NCBI GenBank assembly: GCA_905234735.1
Contig: CAJOJA010000011.1
Coordinates: 147,794-211,793 of the forward strand
DNA: 64,000 nt
DNA from: an uncultured Bacteroidaceae bacterium
GTDB taxonomy: Bacteria > Bacteroidota > Bacteroidia > Bacteroidales > Bacteroidaceae
Direction of reading: 5' to 3'
The notes beneath the pieces were generated by a model. That model made no database searches and was not told the origin of the DNA. It worked only from the letters and a program-made list of their open reading frames with translations. Made by a program: the position numbers and the translations under genes. Below are positions 7,621 through 16,652 of this stretch, piece by piece. The stretch's first letter is position 1, and each line of letters opens with the position of its first letter.

Positions 7621-8172
7621 ATGAAAAAGGATTACAGATATATGGCGTACGCAGGACGTATTGTAAGGGGTATGAAAAGGGGGTTTGTTGTGTTGCTTGC
7701 CGTCCCCCTTTCTCTGTTGGCAAGCGCCCAAACGGGTCCGAAGAAGGTGTATGACGAGGACATCAACCCCATTGAGCAGATAGACCAGGCTGTTGTCAGG
7801 GCCAAGTCCGAAGGCAAGTTCGTCATCTGTCAGGTCGGTGGCAACTGGTGTCCCTGGTGTTTGCGCTTTGCAGACTTCGTCGCGAAGGACACGGCTGTCA
7901 GTAGGGTCATCGGCGAGAACTACGAGTACATCCATGTGAACTACAATCCTCGTAGGTCCCAGGGAGCAGAAGGGCTGGAGCAGGGGAGAGCCCTCATGAG
8001 GCGACTGGATAACGCAGGACGCTTCGGATTCCCCGTTCTCGTCGTTCTCGATGAAGAAGGCAGGGTGATTCATATTCAGGACTCGGGCCTCCTGGAGGAA
8101 GGAGAGGGGTACAATCGGAAGAAGGTCCTGAGCTTCCTCAAGGGGTGGGTTCCCGGGGCGGTCAAGAACTGA
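7621..8172 (+). CDS. Secreted thioredoxin-fold protein (CPWC active site)
   Basis: A 183-residue protein with a signal sequence (core VVLLAVPLSLLASA, cut near residue 37) and a thioredoxin-like domain of the Thioredoxin_7/DUF255-like type. The active-site motif is WCPWC at 76-80, with two Cys separated by Pro-Trp. The cis-Pro loop is GFPVLVV in the second half. It is probably a periplasmic thiol-disulfide reductase or isomerase. Three Met codons (7621, 7642, 7672) could start it. The promoter box at 7593 allows the first, but starting at 7672 would give the most typical signal peptide (MKRGFVVLLAV). It converges with the esterase gene, leaving 6 bases between the stops. Confidence 0.85.
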   Translation: MKKDYRYMAYAGRIVRGMKRGFVVLLAVPLSLLASAQTGPKKVYDEDINPIEQIDQAVVRAKSEGKFVICQVGGNWCPWCLRFADFVAKDTAVSRVIGENYEYIHVNYNPRRSQGAEGLEQGRALMRRLDNAGRFGFPVLVVLDEEGRVIHIQDSGLLEEGEGYNRKKVLSFLKGWVPGAVKN

Positions 8173-8178
8173 TTGTCT

Positions 8179-9576
8179 TTATTTGATGATGGTCTTTTTG
8201 CCGTCTTTGACGGATATGCCCTTCGAGGAGGGGGTCACCTGAATGCCGTCGAGCGTGTAGCAACCGCGACCAGCCGACGGTGGGACTGTTCCGACGGTGC
8301 TGATGCCCGTCGCCTCTTCTTCGGTCAGGGAATAAATGCGGATGTCGCTGACGGATATCTCGTCGGTGGTGTTCTCGCGGGTGAAGGTGAGCTTGTACTG
8401 TCCGAAGTCGTCATTCTCGATAGCGAAGTAGAGTGTGGCCTCTTCGCCCACCGATACGATCGTATTGATGGCTGCAGACGTCTTCTGGAACCGCTGAAGT
8501 TTCACGCCGATGGTCTTTCCTGGCTCGCCCTGCGACTTAAAGCACAACCTATAGCGGCCGTTCGTGAACTGCAGGGAGGGATAGACGTTTTGGTTGGCAT
8601 CGGTCTTGGAACCAAGGCCGAAAGCCAGTATCGTCTTACCGGAGTTGACACTCCATCCGTGGGTCTTGGGGCTGAACCCCTCGGTCTCTATGCGTGGCAT
8701 CCACTTGAGCGTAGTGTCGCACGGAGTGTCGAGCGTGTACTGACGGAGGAACTTCCACATGGTAAGTGACGAGTTGCCGTCCTCCGTGTTCGAGGTAAAG
8801 TTGCTGTGGCCCATACCGTCAATCTCGTAATAGACGAAGGGGAAACTGCCGTCAATGGCTTCATAGACGTTCTTGTCGTACTTGCCGCTGACGGTTTTCT
8901 TTATAGGCACAGGGTTTGCCCCCATGCGTGCCACCATCTCGTCGACAATGGTGGGCATGAGGCGATAGCGCACAAAGTCGTCGTTCTTGCCGTGAATGTG
9001 CAGGAAGGGGACTGGGCGCTTGCCAACGTGGCGCAGGTGGAACTCGTTGAGCGGGAAGCCGCTGATGCTGGCAAAGGCGGCAAACACATCGCTGCAGGCA
9101 TTGGACATAGCGTACGTGTTCATGCCGCCGTTGGAGAAACCGCAGCAATACACGCGCTTGCGATCAATCTGGTACTCCCCGGCCAGGTCGTCAATGATGG
9201 CTCTGAGGAAAGCCGCGTCGGCATTATCCTCGCCCGAGGCATCCCAACCCGTGGTATTGCCTCCGAACACGGGGAAGTATATCTGCTTGCCTTGAGGATA
9301 GGCGATGATGAACTTTGCCGTGTCGGCAATTTCGTTGAAGCGTGGGCTCTGATTATCCATGCTTTCGCCGGCGCCGTGCATGGCGATGACCAAGGGGAGA
9401 TTGGACTCGTAGCCCTTCGGTACGTAAAGCCGGTAGGAACGCGTCTCGCCGCCGACAGTGATATTCACCGTCTGGTTGGTCGGACCGTTCGGTGTTTGGC
9501 TTTCGGCCTTCGCGCCTCCCGCTCCGGCAACCAGTAGGGCAAGTGTGAGCCATGTTGTTGAAATGAGTCGTTTCAT
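8179..9576 (-). CDS. Secreted CE1/PHB-depolymerase-like esterase with C-terminal domain
   Basis: A 465-residue secreted alpha/beta hydrolase of the LpqC/polyhydroxybutyrate depolymerase-like group that includes CE1 feruloyl and acetylxylan esterases. It has a signal peptide at 1-24. The core is RSYRLYVPKGY and LVIAMHGAGES (oxyanion loop), the nucleophile Ser148 in GFSNGG, the acid Asp in HGKNDD (about 199-200) and His257 in GMGHSN. Residues from about 290 form a beta-rich domain ending in the Prevotella tail type (CYTLDGIQV...KGISVKDGKKTIIK). The natural substrate is probably an ester on plant polysaccharide, as expected near GH43 and GH2 genes, but the sequence does not settle this. It precedes the acyltransferase end by 3 bases in tandem orientation. 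Confidence 0.85.
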   Translation of the reverse strand: MKRLISTTWLTLALLVAGAGGAKAESQTPNGPTNQTVNITVGGETRSYRLYVPKGYESNLPLVIAMHGAGESMDNQSPRFNEIADTAKFIIAYPQGKQIYFPVFGGNTTGWDASGEDNADAAFLRAIIDDLAGEYQIDRKRVYCCGFSNGGMNTYAMSNACSDVFAAFASISGFPLNEFHLRHVGKRPVPFLHIHGKNDDFVRYRLMPTIVDEMVARMGANPVPIKKTVSGKYDKNVYEAIDGSFPFVYYEIDGMGHSNFTSNTEDGNSSLTMWKFLRQYTLDTPCDTTLKWMPRIETEGFSPKTHGWSVNSGKTILAFGLGSKTDANQNVYPSLQFTNGRYRLCFKSQGEPGKTIGVKLQRFQKTSAAINTIVSVGEEATLYFAIENDDFGQYKLTFTRENTTDEISVSDIRIYSLTEEEATGISTVGTVPPSAGRGCYTLDGIQVTPSSKGISVKDGKKTIIK

Positions 9577-9579
9577 AAT

Positions 9580-10524
9580 CTATTGTTTTTTACCTAAAAT
9601 GAATGGCATTTTGTTCTTTATGAGCAAGATAAGCGGATATGTGATTGCATAAACCAATACAATAACGAGGGGCTTGTAAACAAGGTTACTGATGTCAGCA
9701 ACACCTTTCACTACGCCTATTATATAGTTTTGGGTCGCCAGCAGCACCAAAGCGCCATAGCGTAAGGTGCCTGCAAAGCCGTCGAGAATGCTGAATCGGC
9801 AGAGGAACTTTGCCAGAAGGCAGACAACGCAGCAAAGCGCGAGGCCCGAAAGAATCTCATTCCATTGATATGCAGAGCCCAAAGCCAACCTCTCCTGAAC
9901 AAGACAATAAGCTGCGAGACCAAGCAGGCAAAGCAGGATTTCGATGTAGGCCGATTGGGATTCGTGCCAATGGCTGCACGTCGCTCCTATCGCGAAGAAG
10001 GGAATGAAAGCACAAGCTTCCCTTATCCGGAACTCTCCCGGAACGGGAACCAACAGCAGCAGCATTGGCAGACACCCGCAAACCAAAGCCGTCAGAAGCC
10101 TCGCACCGCTCTTGGACAAAGCATAGTAAATCAGGTTCATCACACAGAGACAGATGATAAACCAATATGTGGCAAGCACCACATTGAACTGCCCCTGAGC
10201 AAATTCCGCAAGCGGAACATACCACATCTCGGTGTCTCCCGCCATCTGCCTGCCCACAAGCAGCCATAGCAGATAGAAGAAGGCGTAGAAGAAACACGTA
10301 GGCACGAGAAGAGACCTGCCCAACTGCATCAGAAACGGCCTTACACCAAGCTGCTCCTTATGAGCCAGAGCGAAGGTGTAGCCCGAAAGCAGGAAGAAAG
10401 GGATATTCACGGAAATGTATTCCAAATGACGGATAGGAGCCTCTACTGTGGAAGGCACATGAAACCACACCACAGCCAGCATCGCAATCACATTGGCGTA
10501 ATCCAATCCTTTCACTCTTTTCAT
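9580..10524 (-). CDS. Acyltransferase 3 family membrane protein
   Basis: A roughly 314-residue integral membrane O-acyltransferase (Acyltransferase 3 / OafA-like), usually acting on surface glycans. The start MKRVKGLDYANVIAMLAVVWFH carries the family's N-terminal GLDY...WFHV region, with the His in the first membrane helix. About ten hydrophobic helices follow, and the end is Lys-rich (IKNKMPFILGKKQ). The frame extends far upstream (to 11106) but overlaps the oppositely oriented DUF6057 gene with Gln/Arg-rich non-protein-like sequence, so that part is discarded. Start at 10524; 10533 is an alternative. A weak -7 box (TATCTTCG, 10566-10559) lies upstream. The target glycan is unknown. Confidence 0.8.
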   Translation of the reverse strand: MKRVKGLDYANVIAMLAVVWFHVPSTVEAPIRHLEYISVNIPFFLLSGYTFALAHKEQLGVRPFLMQLGRSLLVPTCFFYAFFYLLWLLVGRQMAGDTEMWYVPLAEFAQGQFNVVLATYWFIICLCVMNLIYYALSKSGARLLTALVCGCLPMLLLLVPVPGEFRIREACAFIPFFAIGATCSHWHESQSAYIEILLCLLGLAAYCLVQERLALGSAYQWNEILSGLALCCVVCLLAKFLCRFSILDGFAGTLRYGALVLLATQNYIIGVVKGVADISNLVYKPLVIVLVYAITYPLILLIKNKMPFILGKKQ

Positions 10525-10585
10525 CCTCTGCATGCTTGAACTAAAGTTGAAAGCGCTGCGAAGATACGAAAAAATCCCCGTACTC

Positions 10586-10617
10586 TTTGCAATTCTCTCG
10601 TCTTTTTCGTAACTTTG
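10586..10617 (+). promoter_or_regulatory. Bacteroidetes promoter for the DUF6057-TolB-like-GH2 unit
   Basis: TTTG (10586-10589), 20 bases, then TAACTTTG (10610-10617): an almost ideal -33/-7 pair, 43 bases before the DUF6057 start. It sits in the 135-base divergent space shared with the acyltransferase gene. Confidence 0.75.
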
Positions 10618-10659
10618 AGCGTGAAATGACGGATTATATATGGAATAAAACGTAAAAAG

Positions 10660-12564
10660 ATGAAATACGTACAACGATTTATTGTCCCATTGCTGTTGGC
10701 TGTGGCCTTGTTGGTGATGGGCGGGTTGGTACTGCGTACGGAGGGGGATGTGCTCAATCGTATGCAGGAACTTTCGCTGTGGTTGCCCACGAAGTATTTC
10801 TTCGGGTTGTCCACTATCTATCCGGGTGGTGTGCTCACCTGGGCGGCGGCTTACCTGACGCAGCACTTCTACCACCCTGCATTGGGCATGGGGCTGCTGC
10901 TGCTGGCATGGGCCTTTGTCATGTGGCTGACGTGCCGGCTGTTCCGTCTGCGCGGCGTGTGGCAGGGGCTGTCGCTGCTGGTGCCGCTGTGCTTGATGGC
11001 CTGTCTGGTGCAGACGGGCTACTGGCTCTACTACATGAAGTTGCAGGGCTACGCGTGGGTGCCCACGCTGGGGGTACTGCTGTCGCTCCTCCTGGCGCTG
11101 CCTCATAGCCGTATCTCGAACCGTTGGGGCCGCTTGGCAGGGATGGCCGTCGTAGGCGTCGTGGGTTATCCGCTGATGGGTGCCTGGTCTTTTCTGGCGC
11201 TGGCGCTCTCCCTCATATCCCCCCTTGAAGACCCCCTCTTATCCCCCCATGAGAAGGGAAGATATACCTCGCTGATAAGGGATAGGGTGGTGGAAGGCGG
11301 CTTCGCGCTCCTGCTCGTAGGGCTTGTGCCCCTCGTCATGGTGCAGCAGTTCTACGGGCAGGTACAGATGAAGACGGCGTGGTTTGCGGCAATGCCCTCG
11401 TTCCAGTACGGCAAGGAGGACTTTGCGGAGTATCGGTATGCCTACTATGCGATAGGCCTGTCTTTCGTGCTGTGCAGCTTGCTCCCCTTTGTGCTGGAGC
11501 GTAGGAATAAGAGTAAGTTGCTCGTGGTGCTTCTGCTGCTGGGGCTTGCCGCCTTCGGTGTCTCGAAGCGATGGTATAGAGACACGAACTTCTACAAAGA
11601 AGTGGCTATGAACAATGCCATCGAGCGGCTCGACTGGGAGGAGGTGCTGCGCATCAGCCTTTCTCAGGAGATGGGCGAACCCATGGCGCCGACGCGCGTA
11701 ATGGTGATGATGAAGAACCTGGCCCTGTTCCGACTGGGCAGGGCGGGCGACGAGATGTTCCGCTACCCCGAGGGTGCCGAGCAGCAGCACGCCCCGTGGC
11801 AGGTGAGGATGACACAGGTCGGTGGAAAGTTGCTCTACTACCACTACGGCAAGGAGGGCTTCTGCTACCGTTGGTGTATGGAGGACGGCGTGGAGTTCGG
11901 CTGGAGCGTGGACGTGCTGAAGTACATGACGAAATGCAGCCTGATTACCCACGACTGGGACGTGGCGAAGAAGTACATCGACATGCTGCGGCGGACCACC
12001 TATCACAGCCCGTGGGCCGAGAAATATGCCGCGTATGTGCGCCATCCCGAACTGATGGCGCAGGACGAGGAGATGAAGCCCATCATCCCGATGGCCCAGT
12101 TCCCCGACCGTTTGGACGGTGACAACACGCTGGTGGAGATGTATCTGCTGAAAACCTTCTCCAGCGGATTCGGTGCCGACCCGGGCTACCAGGAGATGAC
12201 ACTGCTTTGTGCCCTCATCATGAAGGACATCGAGCTCTTCTGGCCTCGCTTTCGCCAGTACCTGAACATGCACCAGCAGGAGCCGGGCTTCCGCGTGCCG
12301 CGCTACTATCAGGAGGCTGCCTACCTCTACAGCATGCTGGAACCGCAGCGCCCCAGTGCACTGTGGCCCGACCTGACGAATGCTCAGGCAGCGGAGCGCA
12401 TCCCCTTCGACTCGCAGGTGAAGCAGCGCTACCAGAACTTCATGCAGTTCAATGCCCAGTGCGGCTCGATGTCGGAGGAACAGAAGAAGGTGGCCTTCGC
12501 GCCGCAGTATGGCGACACGTTCTACTACTTCTACTTCCTGCGCAGGAATCAAAAGACAAATTAA
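10660..12564 (+). CDS. DUF6057 family integral membrane protein
   Basis: A 634-residue protein with an N-terminal membrane half (about eight to nine hydrophobic helices up to roughly residue 310) and a soluble C-terminal half rich in Trp, Tyr and Met that looks helical and repeat-like. It fits DUF6057, a Bacteroidales family of unknown function that commonly precedes a TolB-like PD40 lipoprotein, as it does here: the two genes abut (stop at 12564, next ATG at 12565), so they are co-transcribed and probably act together at the cell envelope. A C-rich repeat (11216-11262) lies inside the gene between membrane segments and encodes a Pro/Leu-rich loop (PLEDPLLSPHEKG). No catalytic motif is recognised. 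Confidence 0.75.
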   Translation: MKYVQRFIVPLLLAVALLVMGGLVLRTEGDVLNRMQELSLWLPTKYFFGLSTIYPGGVLTWAAAYLTQHFYHPALGMGLLLLAWAFVMWLTCRLFRLRGVWQGLSLLVPLCLMACLVQTGYWLYYMKLQGYAWVPTLGVLLSLLLALPHSRISNRWGRLAGMAVVGVVGYPLMGAWSFLALALSLISPLEDPLLSPHEKGRYTSLIRDRVVEGGFALLLVGLVPLVMVQQFYGQVQMKTAWFAAMPSFQYGKEDFAEYRYAYYAIGLSFVLCSLLPFVLERRNKSKLLVVLLLLGLAAFGVSKRWYRDTNFYKEVAMNNAIERLDWEEVLRISLSQEMGEPMAPTRVMVMMKNLALFRLGRAGDEMFRYPEGAEQQHAPWQVRMTQVGGKLLYYHYGKEGFCYRWCMEDGVEFGWSVDVLKYMTKCSLITHDWDVAKKYIDMLRRTTYHSPWAEKYAAYVRHPELMAQDEEMKPIIPMAQFPDRLDGDNTLVEMYLLKTFSSGFGADPGYQEMTLLCALIMKDIELFWPRFRQYLNMHQQEPGFRVPRYYQEAAYLYSMLEPQRPSALWPDLTNAQAAERIPFDSQVKQRYQNFMQFNAQCGSMSEEQKKVAFAPQYGDTFYYFYFLRRNQKTN

Positions 12565-14094
12565 ATGTTGAAATATATGAATTGGATAAAGTTCAATCTA
12601 CGGAAGTATATATCCCCCTCCCTCGGAAGGGGTATGGGTTTGGGGCTGCTATTGTTTGTCGCTTGCTCGAATCCCAAGGTACCCAGTCAGTATGGTGAGA
12701 GTGAGCAGCTGCCGAGGCTGTTCCCTGAGTATCAGGACGTCACGGTGCCCGTGAACATAGCCCCGTTGACCTTCGCCATCCTGAACGAGGGGACGGACTA
12801 CGTGACTCGCTTCACTGCGAACGGGAAGGAATGGCTCTACGGTGGACAGGACGTCTGTCCCACGAAGAAGCAGTGGAGGGAAATGGTGAAGGCTGATAAA
12901 ATAATGGTGGAGGTCTTCGTGGGCAGCGAGGGCAAGTGGCAGCGTATGAGGCCCTTTGCCATCCATGTTTCGCCAGATAGCATTGATCCTTACATCTCCT
13001 ACCGACTGATAGCTCCGTCGTATGTGACCTATGAGGACTTGACCATCAACCAGCGCTGCCTGGAGAACTACGACGAAAGCCTGATCTACGGCAACATGTC
13101 GAACTCGGACGAGAGGGACGGACAGTGCATAAACTGCCATGCCTATCAGCAGTACAACCCCCAGCGCATGCAGTTCCATGTGCGACAGGCACGCGGCGGC
13201 ACAATCATCGCCTACGACGGCAAGGTGGAGCGCATCGACATGAAGACGGGCAAAACGGTGTCTGCCGGAGTTTATCCCACCTGGCACCCGACGGAGAAAC
13301 TCATTGCCTACTCGACCAACCACACGGGACAGTCGTTCCACACCAATGACAATCAGAAGGTGGAGGTACAAGACACCTACAGCGACCTGATGCTCTACGA
13401 CGTGGAGCGCCATGAGGTGCTGCCCCTGCCCACGGACACCAACGACCTGGACTGCTTCCCCTCCTGGAGCCCAGACGGCAAGTTCCTCTACTACTGCTCG
13501 GCACACTACGAGAAGCAGGACAGTAGCGAGGCCGTGACCAAGGAGTTCGACCTCATCCAGCACTACAAGGACGTGAAGTACAGCCTCTATCGGCGCCCGT
13601 TCGACCTGAAGAACCGCAATTTCGGCGAGCGCGAGATGGTGTTCGATGCGGCCCGCGACTCCATGTCGGCCACACTACCACGCATCAGTCCCGATGGGCG
13701 CTGGCTTTTGTTCACGATGGGCGGACACGGTGTGTTCCACATCTGGCATGCCGATGCCGATCTCTACCTGCTCGACCTGCAGACGGGCGAGTGCCGCATG
13801 GTCGAGGAACTGAATTCGGACAACGTGGAGTCGTACCACTCGTGGTCGTCTTCAGGGCGTTGGGTGGTGTTCAGCAGCCGACGTACCGACGGCAACTTCA
13901 CGCGTCCCTACATTGCCCACTTCGACGGCAAGGGCCGATTCTCCCGTCCCTTCGAACTGCCGCAGCGCAATCCGCGTTACCACCACGAACTCATGCGTTC
14001 GTACAACATACCCGAATTCATGATGGGTCCCGTCACCATTCGTCCGCAGGAGTTTGCCAGCTATGTGCGTAAGGACAGTATTAAGGCAAAATAA
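12565..14094 (+). CDS. TolB-like (PD40) lipoprotein with a CxxCH motif
   Basis: A 509-residue lipoprotein. Its lipobox ends at Cys34 (LLFVAC) after an unusually long N-terminus that includes a repeat-encoded stretch (SPSLGRGMGLG). Residues 60-180 form a beta-rich domain. Residues 188-192 are CINCH, a canonical c-type haem attachment motif. From about 205 on it is a beta-propeller with PD40/WD40-like blades: YPTWHPTEKLIAYSTN, FPSWSPDGKFLYYCS, LPRISPDGRWLLFT, YHSWSSSGRWVVFSS. It is coupled to the DUF6057 gene upstream and is followed 11 bp later by a GH2 gene. If haem is bound it would be a redox or sensor protein. The CxxCH could also be a metal site. Experimentally known function: none that I can name. 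Confidence 0.75.
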   Translation: MLKYMNWIKFNLRKYISPSLGRGMGLGLLLFVACSNPKVPSQYGESEQLPRLFPEYQDVTVPVNIAPLTFAILNEGTDYVTRFTANGKEWLYGGQDVCPTKKQWREMVKADKIMVEVFVGSEGKWQRMRPFAIHVSPDSIDPYISYRLIAPSYVTYEDLTINQRCLENYDESLIYGNMSNSDERDGQCINCHAYQQYNPQRMQFHVRQARGGTIIAYDGKVERIDMKTGKTVSAGVYPTWHPTEKLIAYSTNHTGQSFHTNDNQKVEVQDTYSDLMLYDVERHEVLPLPTDTNDLDCFPSWSPDGKFLYYCSAHYEKQDSSEAVTKEFDLIQHYKDVKYSLYRRPFDLKNRNFGEREMVFDAARDSMSATLPRISPDGRWLLFTMGGHGVFHIWHADADLYLLDLQTGECRMVEELNSDNVESYHSWSSSGRWVVFSSRRTDGNFTRPYIAHFDGKGRFSRPFELPQRNPRYHHELMRSYNIPEFMMGPVTIRPQEFASYVRKDSIKAK

Positions 14095-14105
14095 AGTGTA
14101 ACGTT

Positions 14106-16643
14106 ATGAAGAGACTCGTTTTATTTCTCACATTCTCACTCTCTCATTTTCTCATTTCCGCTTATGCCCAGTATGACGAGGTGAAGAAAACTACCGTTGG
14201 CACCAATCGTCCGTATACGGAAATCGCCTCTCTTGTAGAGGAAACTGCCCTCCCTCTGAGAGAGCTGCTGGGAGGGGCTTTGTTCAACTTCGACTGGCGC
14301 TTCCAGCTCGGCAACCCCCAAGGGGCGGAGGAGGAGCAATACGACGACTCGCAGTGGCGACGCCTCGACCTGCCCCACGACTTTCAGTTCGAGCAGCCCT
14401 GGGATGAATCGGCCGGAGGCGCACGGGGTTTCAAGGCCTCCTGCGAGGGTTGGTACCGAAAGACGTTCGTGGCTCCGGCTGAGTGGAAGGGACTGCAGGT
14501 GCTGCTCGATGTGGGCGGCCTGATGTATCACGGCGACGTCTACCTCAATGGACAGAAGGTGGCAAGTTCGGAGTATGGCTATTTGGGATTCGAGGCCGAC
14601 CTCTCGAAACAACTGCACTACGGTGCACAGAACGTCGTGGCTATATACGCTCATTCGGGCAAGCCCAAGGCTAGCCGCTGGTACACGGGTGCCGGACTGT
14701 TCCGCGATGTCTGCCTCCGTTTGCAGAATCCCACCCACATCGGACGGCACGGGATATATGTGGCCCCCTCCGTCTTCCCCCTAAGGGGAAGTGCCTCTAA
14801 GGCCGAAATCAGCATCACGGTGGACGTCTGCGGCTTCCCCCACGGCTCGTCCCCTCAGCCCAAGACCACTGTACGCGCCACGCTGAAGGACAAGGATGGA
14901 CGTGTGCTGGGCAGTTCCGATGCCGAGGTGAACAGCCTGACGAAGCACAGTCACGACGAAGTAACCCTGCCGACCATCACTCTCGCGAATCCCACGCTAT
15001 GGGACATCGATAATCCCTACTTATACTACGTAGACGTAGACGTCATGGTCGACGGCTTCCTCGTGGACCACAGGACGGAGCGCTTTGGCGTGCGTAGCAT
15101 CGAGTACAGTCCGCAGTTTGGTTTCAAGCTGAATGGACGTAAGGTGTTCCTGAAAGGTATTGCCAATCACCACGATATGGGGGCGCTGGGAGTGGCCTCG
15201 TATGACGACGCCATCCGTCGCCAGTTCCGTCGGCTGAAGCAGTTCGGCTTCAATGCCCTGCGTTGCTCTCACAATCCCTATAGCGAGAGTTTCACGCGCA
15301 TAGCTGACGAGGAAGGCATACTCATCGTAGACGAACTCATTGATAAGTGGTCGGACGACGAATATTGGGGCGGACGCAAACCTTTCTCCCAACTGTGGCC
15401 CGAACTCATACAGGAGTGGATTACGCGTGACCGCAACTGTCCGAGCGTTGTGCTGTGGAGCCTGGGCAACGAGTTGCAGATACGTGACAACTGGTCGGGC
15501 TACAAGACCAATGACTGGGGCATTACCACCTATCGCCTGTTTGACGTCATGGTGAAGCGCTACGACCGGACGCGTCCCACCACCGTAGCTATGTTCCCTG
15601 CACGGGCTGGAGCCATTCGCGAGGAGAAGGAATTCAAGACCTATATGGCACCGCCCGAACTGGCTTGCGCCACGGAGGTGAGCTCGTTCAACTATCAGTG
15701 GGATTGCTATCCAAAGTACTTCGAGCACAAGCCCGACATGATACTCTTCCAAAGCGAGGCTGTGACAAACCAGCTACAGGCCCCCTTCTACGGCATGGAC
15801 CAAGGACGCACCGTGGGCCTTGCCTACTGGGGAGCCATAGAGTACTGGGGCGAGTCAAATAAATGGCCAAAGAAGGGCTGGAACTACAGTTTCTTCCGTC
15901 ACACGCTGCAGCCCAATCCGCAGGCCTGGCTAATAAAGGGAGCCTTCCAACCCGAGGACCCCGTGGTGCGCATCGGCGTAATGACGGGGGCCGAGAGCCT
16001 CAGCTGGAACGCCGTGAATGTGGGACAGAAAACCTACACCGCAGCCTGGAATTGGCCCGAGGACTCGAAGCAGCAGGTAACAACCTTCACCAACTGCGAT
16101 GAGGTGGAACTGATTGTAGAGGAGCAAGGGGCAAAGGGTAAAGGGCAAGTTAAGAGTCTGGGACGCCAGCGAAACGACACCACCGACGTCTTCAAGCGCG
16201 GCATACTGAAATGGAACAATGTAGCTTACGGCAAGGGAGGAACCTTGACAGCCATCGCATACAACGACGGGCGCGAGGTGGCACGCCATCAACTGGAAAC
16301 CGCTGGGAAGCCCGTTGCCCTGCGCATGGAGGCGGAAGATGGCGGCCTACGGTCCGACGGTATGTCGCTATGCTATATCAACATCTATGCCGTGGACAAG
16401 AAGGGACGTGTGGTGCCGACCTACGATGAGGAACTGACCATCGATGTAAAAGGCGAGGCCTCGTTCCTGGCGATGGACAATGGCGACCATTATACGGACT
16501 ACCTCTTCCACGACGTCAGAACAAAGCGCATGCAGCAGGGATATATGCAGGTGATTCTGCGCAGCACGAGGCAGGCGGGGGACGTCACGCTACGAGCTAC
16601 GTCGCCCAGTCTGAAGGGCACGCTGAAACTGCAAAGCCGATAA
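14106..16643 (+). CDS. Glycoside hydrolase family 2 enzyme (beta-galactosidase-like)
   Basis: An 845-residue secreted GH2 enzyme. The signal peptide is at 1-21 and is encoded by a run of TTCTCA-type repeats. Then come the sugar-binding jelly-roll domain (about 60-220: RRLDLPHDFQFEQPWD, GWYRKTF, GGLMYHGDVYLNG), an immunoglobulin-like domain (220-335), the TIM barrel (from GVRSIEYSPQFGFKLNGRK) and C-terminal beta domains. The acid/base is Glu456 in SLGNE and the nucleophile is Glu551 in LFQSEAV. A further C-rich repeat inserts residues near 45-60. Length and domain order suit exo-beta-galactosidases or related beta-glycosidases of Bacteroidetes. Specificity is not determinable here. It is third in the unit with DUF6057 and the TolB-like lipoprotein. 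Confidence 0.88.
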   Translation: MKRLVLFLTFSLSHFLISAYAQYDEVKKTTVGTNRPYTEIASLVEETALPLRELLGGALFNFDWRFQLGNPQGAEEEQYDDSQWRRLDLPHDFQFEQPWDESAGGARGFKASCEGWYRKTFVAPAEWKGLQVLLDVGGLMYHGDVYLNGQKVASSEYGYLGFEADLSKQLHYGAQNVVAIYAHSGKPKASRWYTGAGLFRDVCLRLQNPTHIGRHGIYVAPSVFPLRGSASKAEISITVDVCGFPHGSSPQPKTTVRATLKDKDGRVLGSSDAEVNSLTKHSHDEVTLPTITLANPTLWDIDNPYLYYVDVDVMVDGFLVDHRTERFGVRSIEYSPQFGFKLNGRKVFLKGIANHHDMGALGVASYDDAIRRQFRRLKQFGFNALRCSHNPYSESFTRIADEEGILIVDELIDKWSDDEYWGGRKPFSQLWPELIQEWITRDRNCPSVVLWSLGNELQIRDNWSGYKTNDWGITTYRLFDVMVKRYDRTRPTTVAMFPARAGAIREEKEFKTYMAPPELACATEVSSFNYQWDCYPKYFEHKPDMILFQSEAVTNQLQAPFYGMDQGRTVGLAYWGAIEYWGESNKWPKKGWNYSFFRHTLQPNPQAWLIKGAFQPEDPVVRIGVMTGAESLSWNAVNVGQKTYTAAWNWPEDSKQQVTTFTNCDEVELIVEEQGAKGKGQVKSLGRQRNDTTDVFKRGILKWNNVAYGKGGTLTAIAYNDGREVARHQLETAGKPVALRMEAEDGGLRSDGMSLCYINIYAVDKKGRVVPTYDEELTIDVKGEASFLAMDNGDHYTDYLFHDVRTKRMQQGYMQVILRSTRQAGDVTLRATSPSLKGTLKLQSR

Positions 16644-16652
16644 AACGCGGCG

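Noticed and set aside
10534..11106. Upstream extension of the acyltransferase frame
   Set aside because: It overlaps the oppositely oriented DUF6057 gene, is Gln/Arg/His-rich and lies upstream of the family's conserved start.
11239..12552. Long minus-strand frame (437 codons) opposite the DUF6057 gene
   Set aside because: His/Leu/Gln-rich translation without domain features. The plus strand has a promoter, membrane helices and coupled neighbours.
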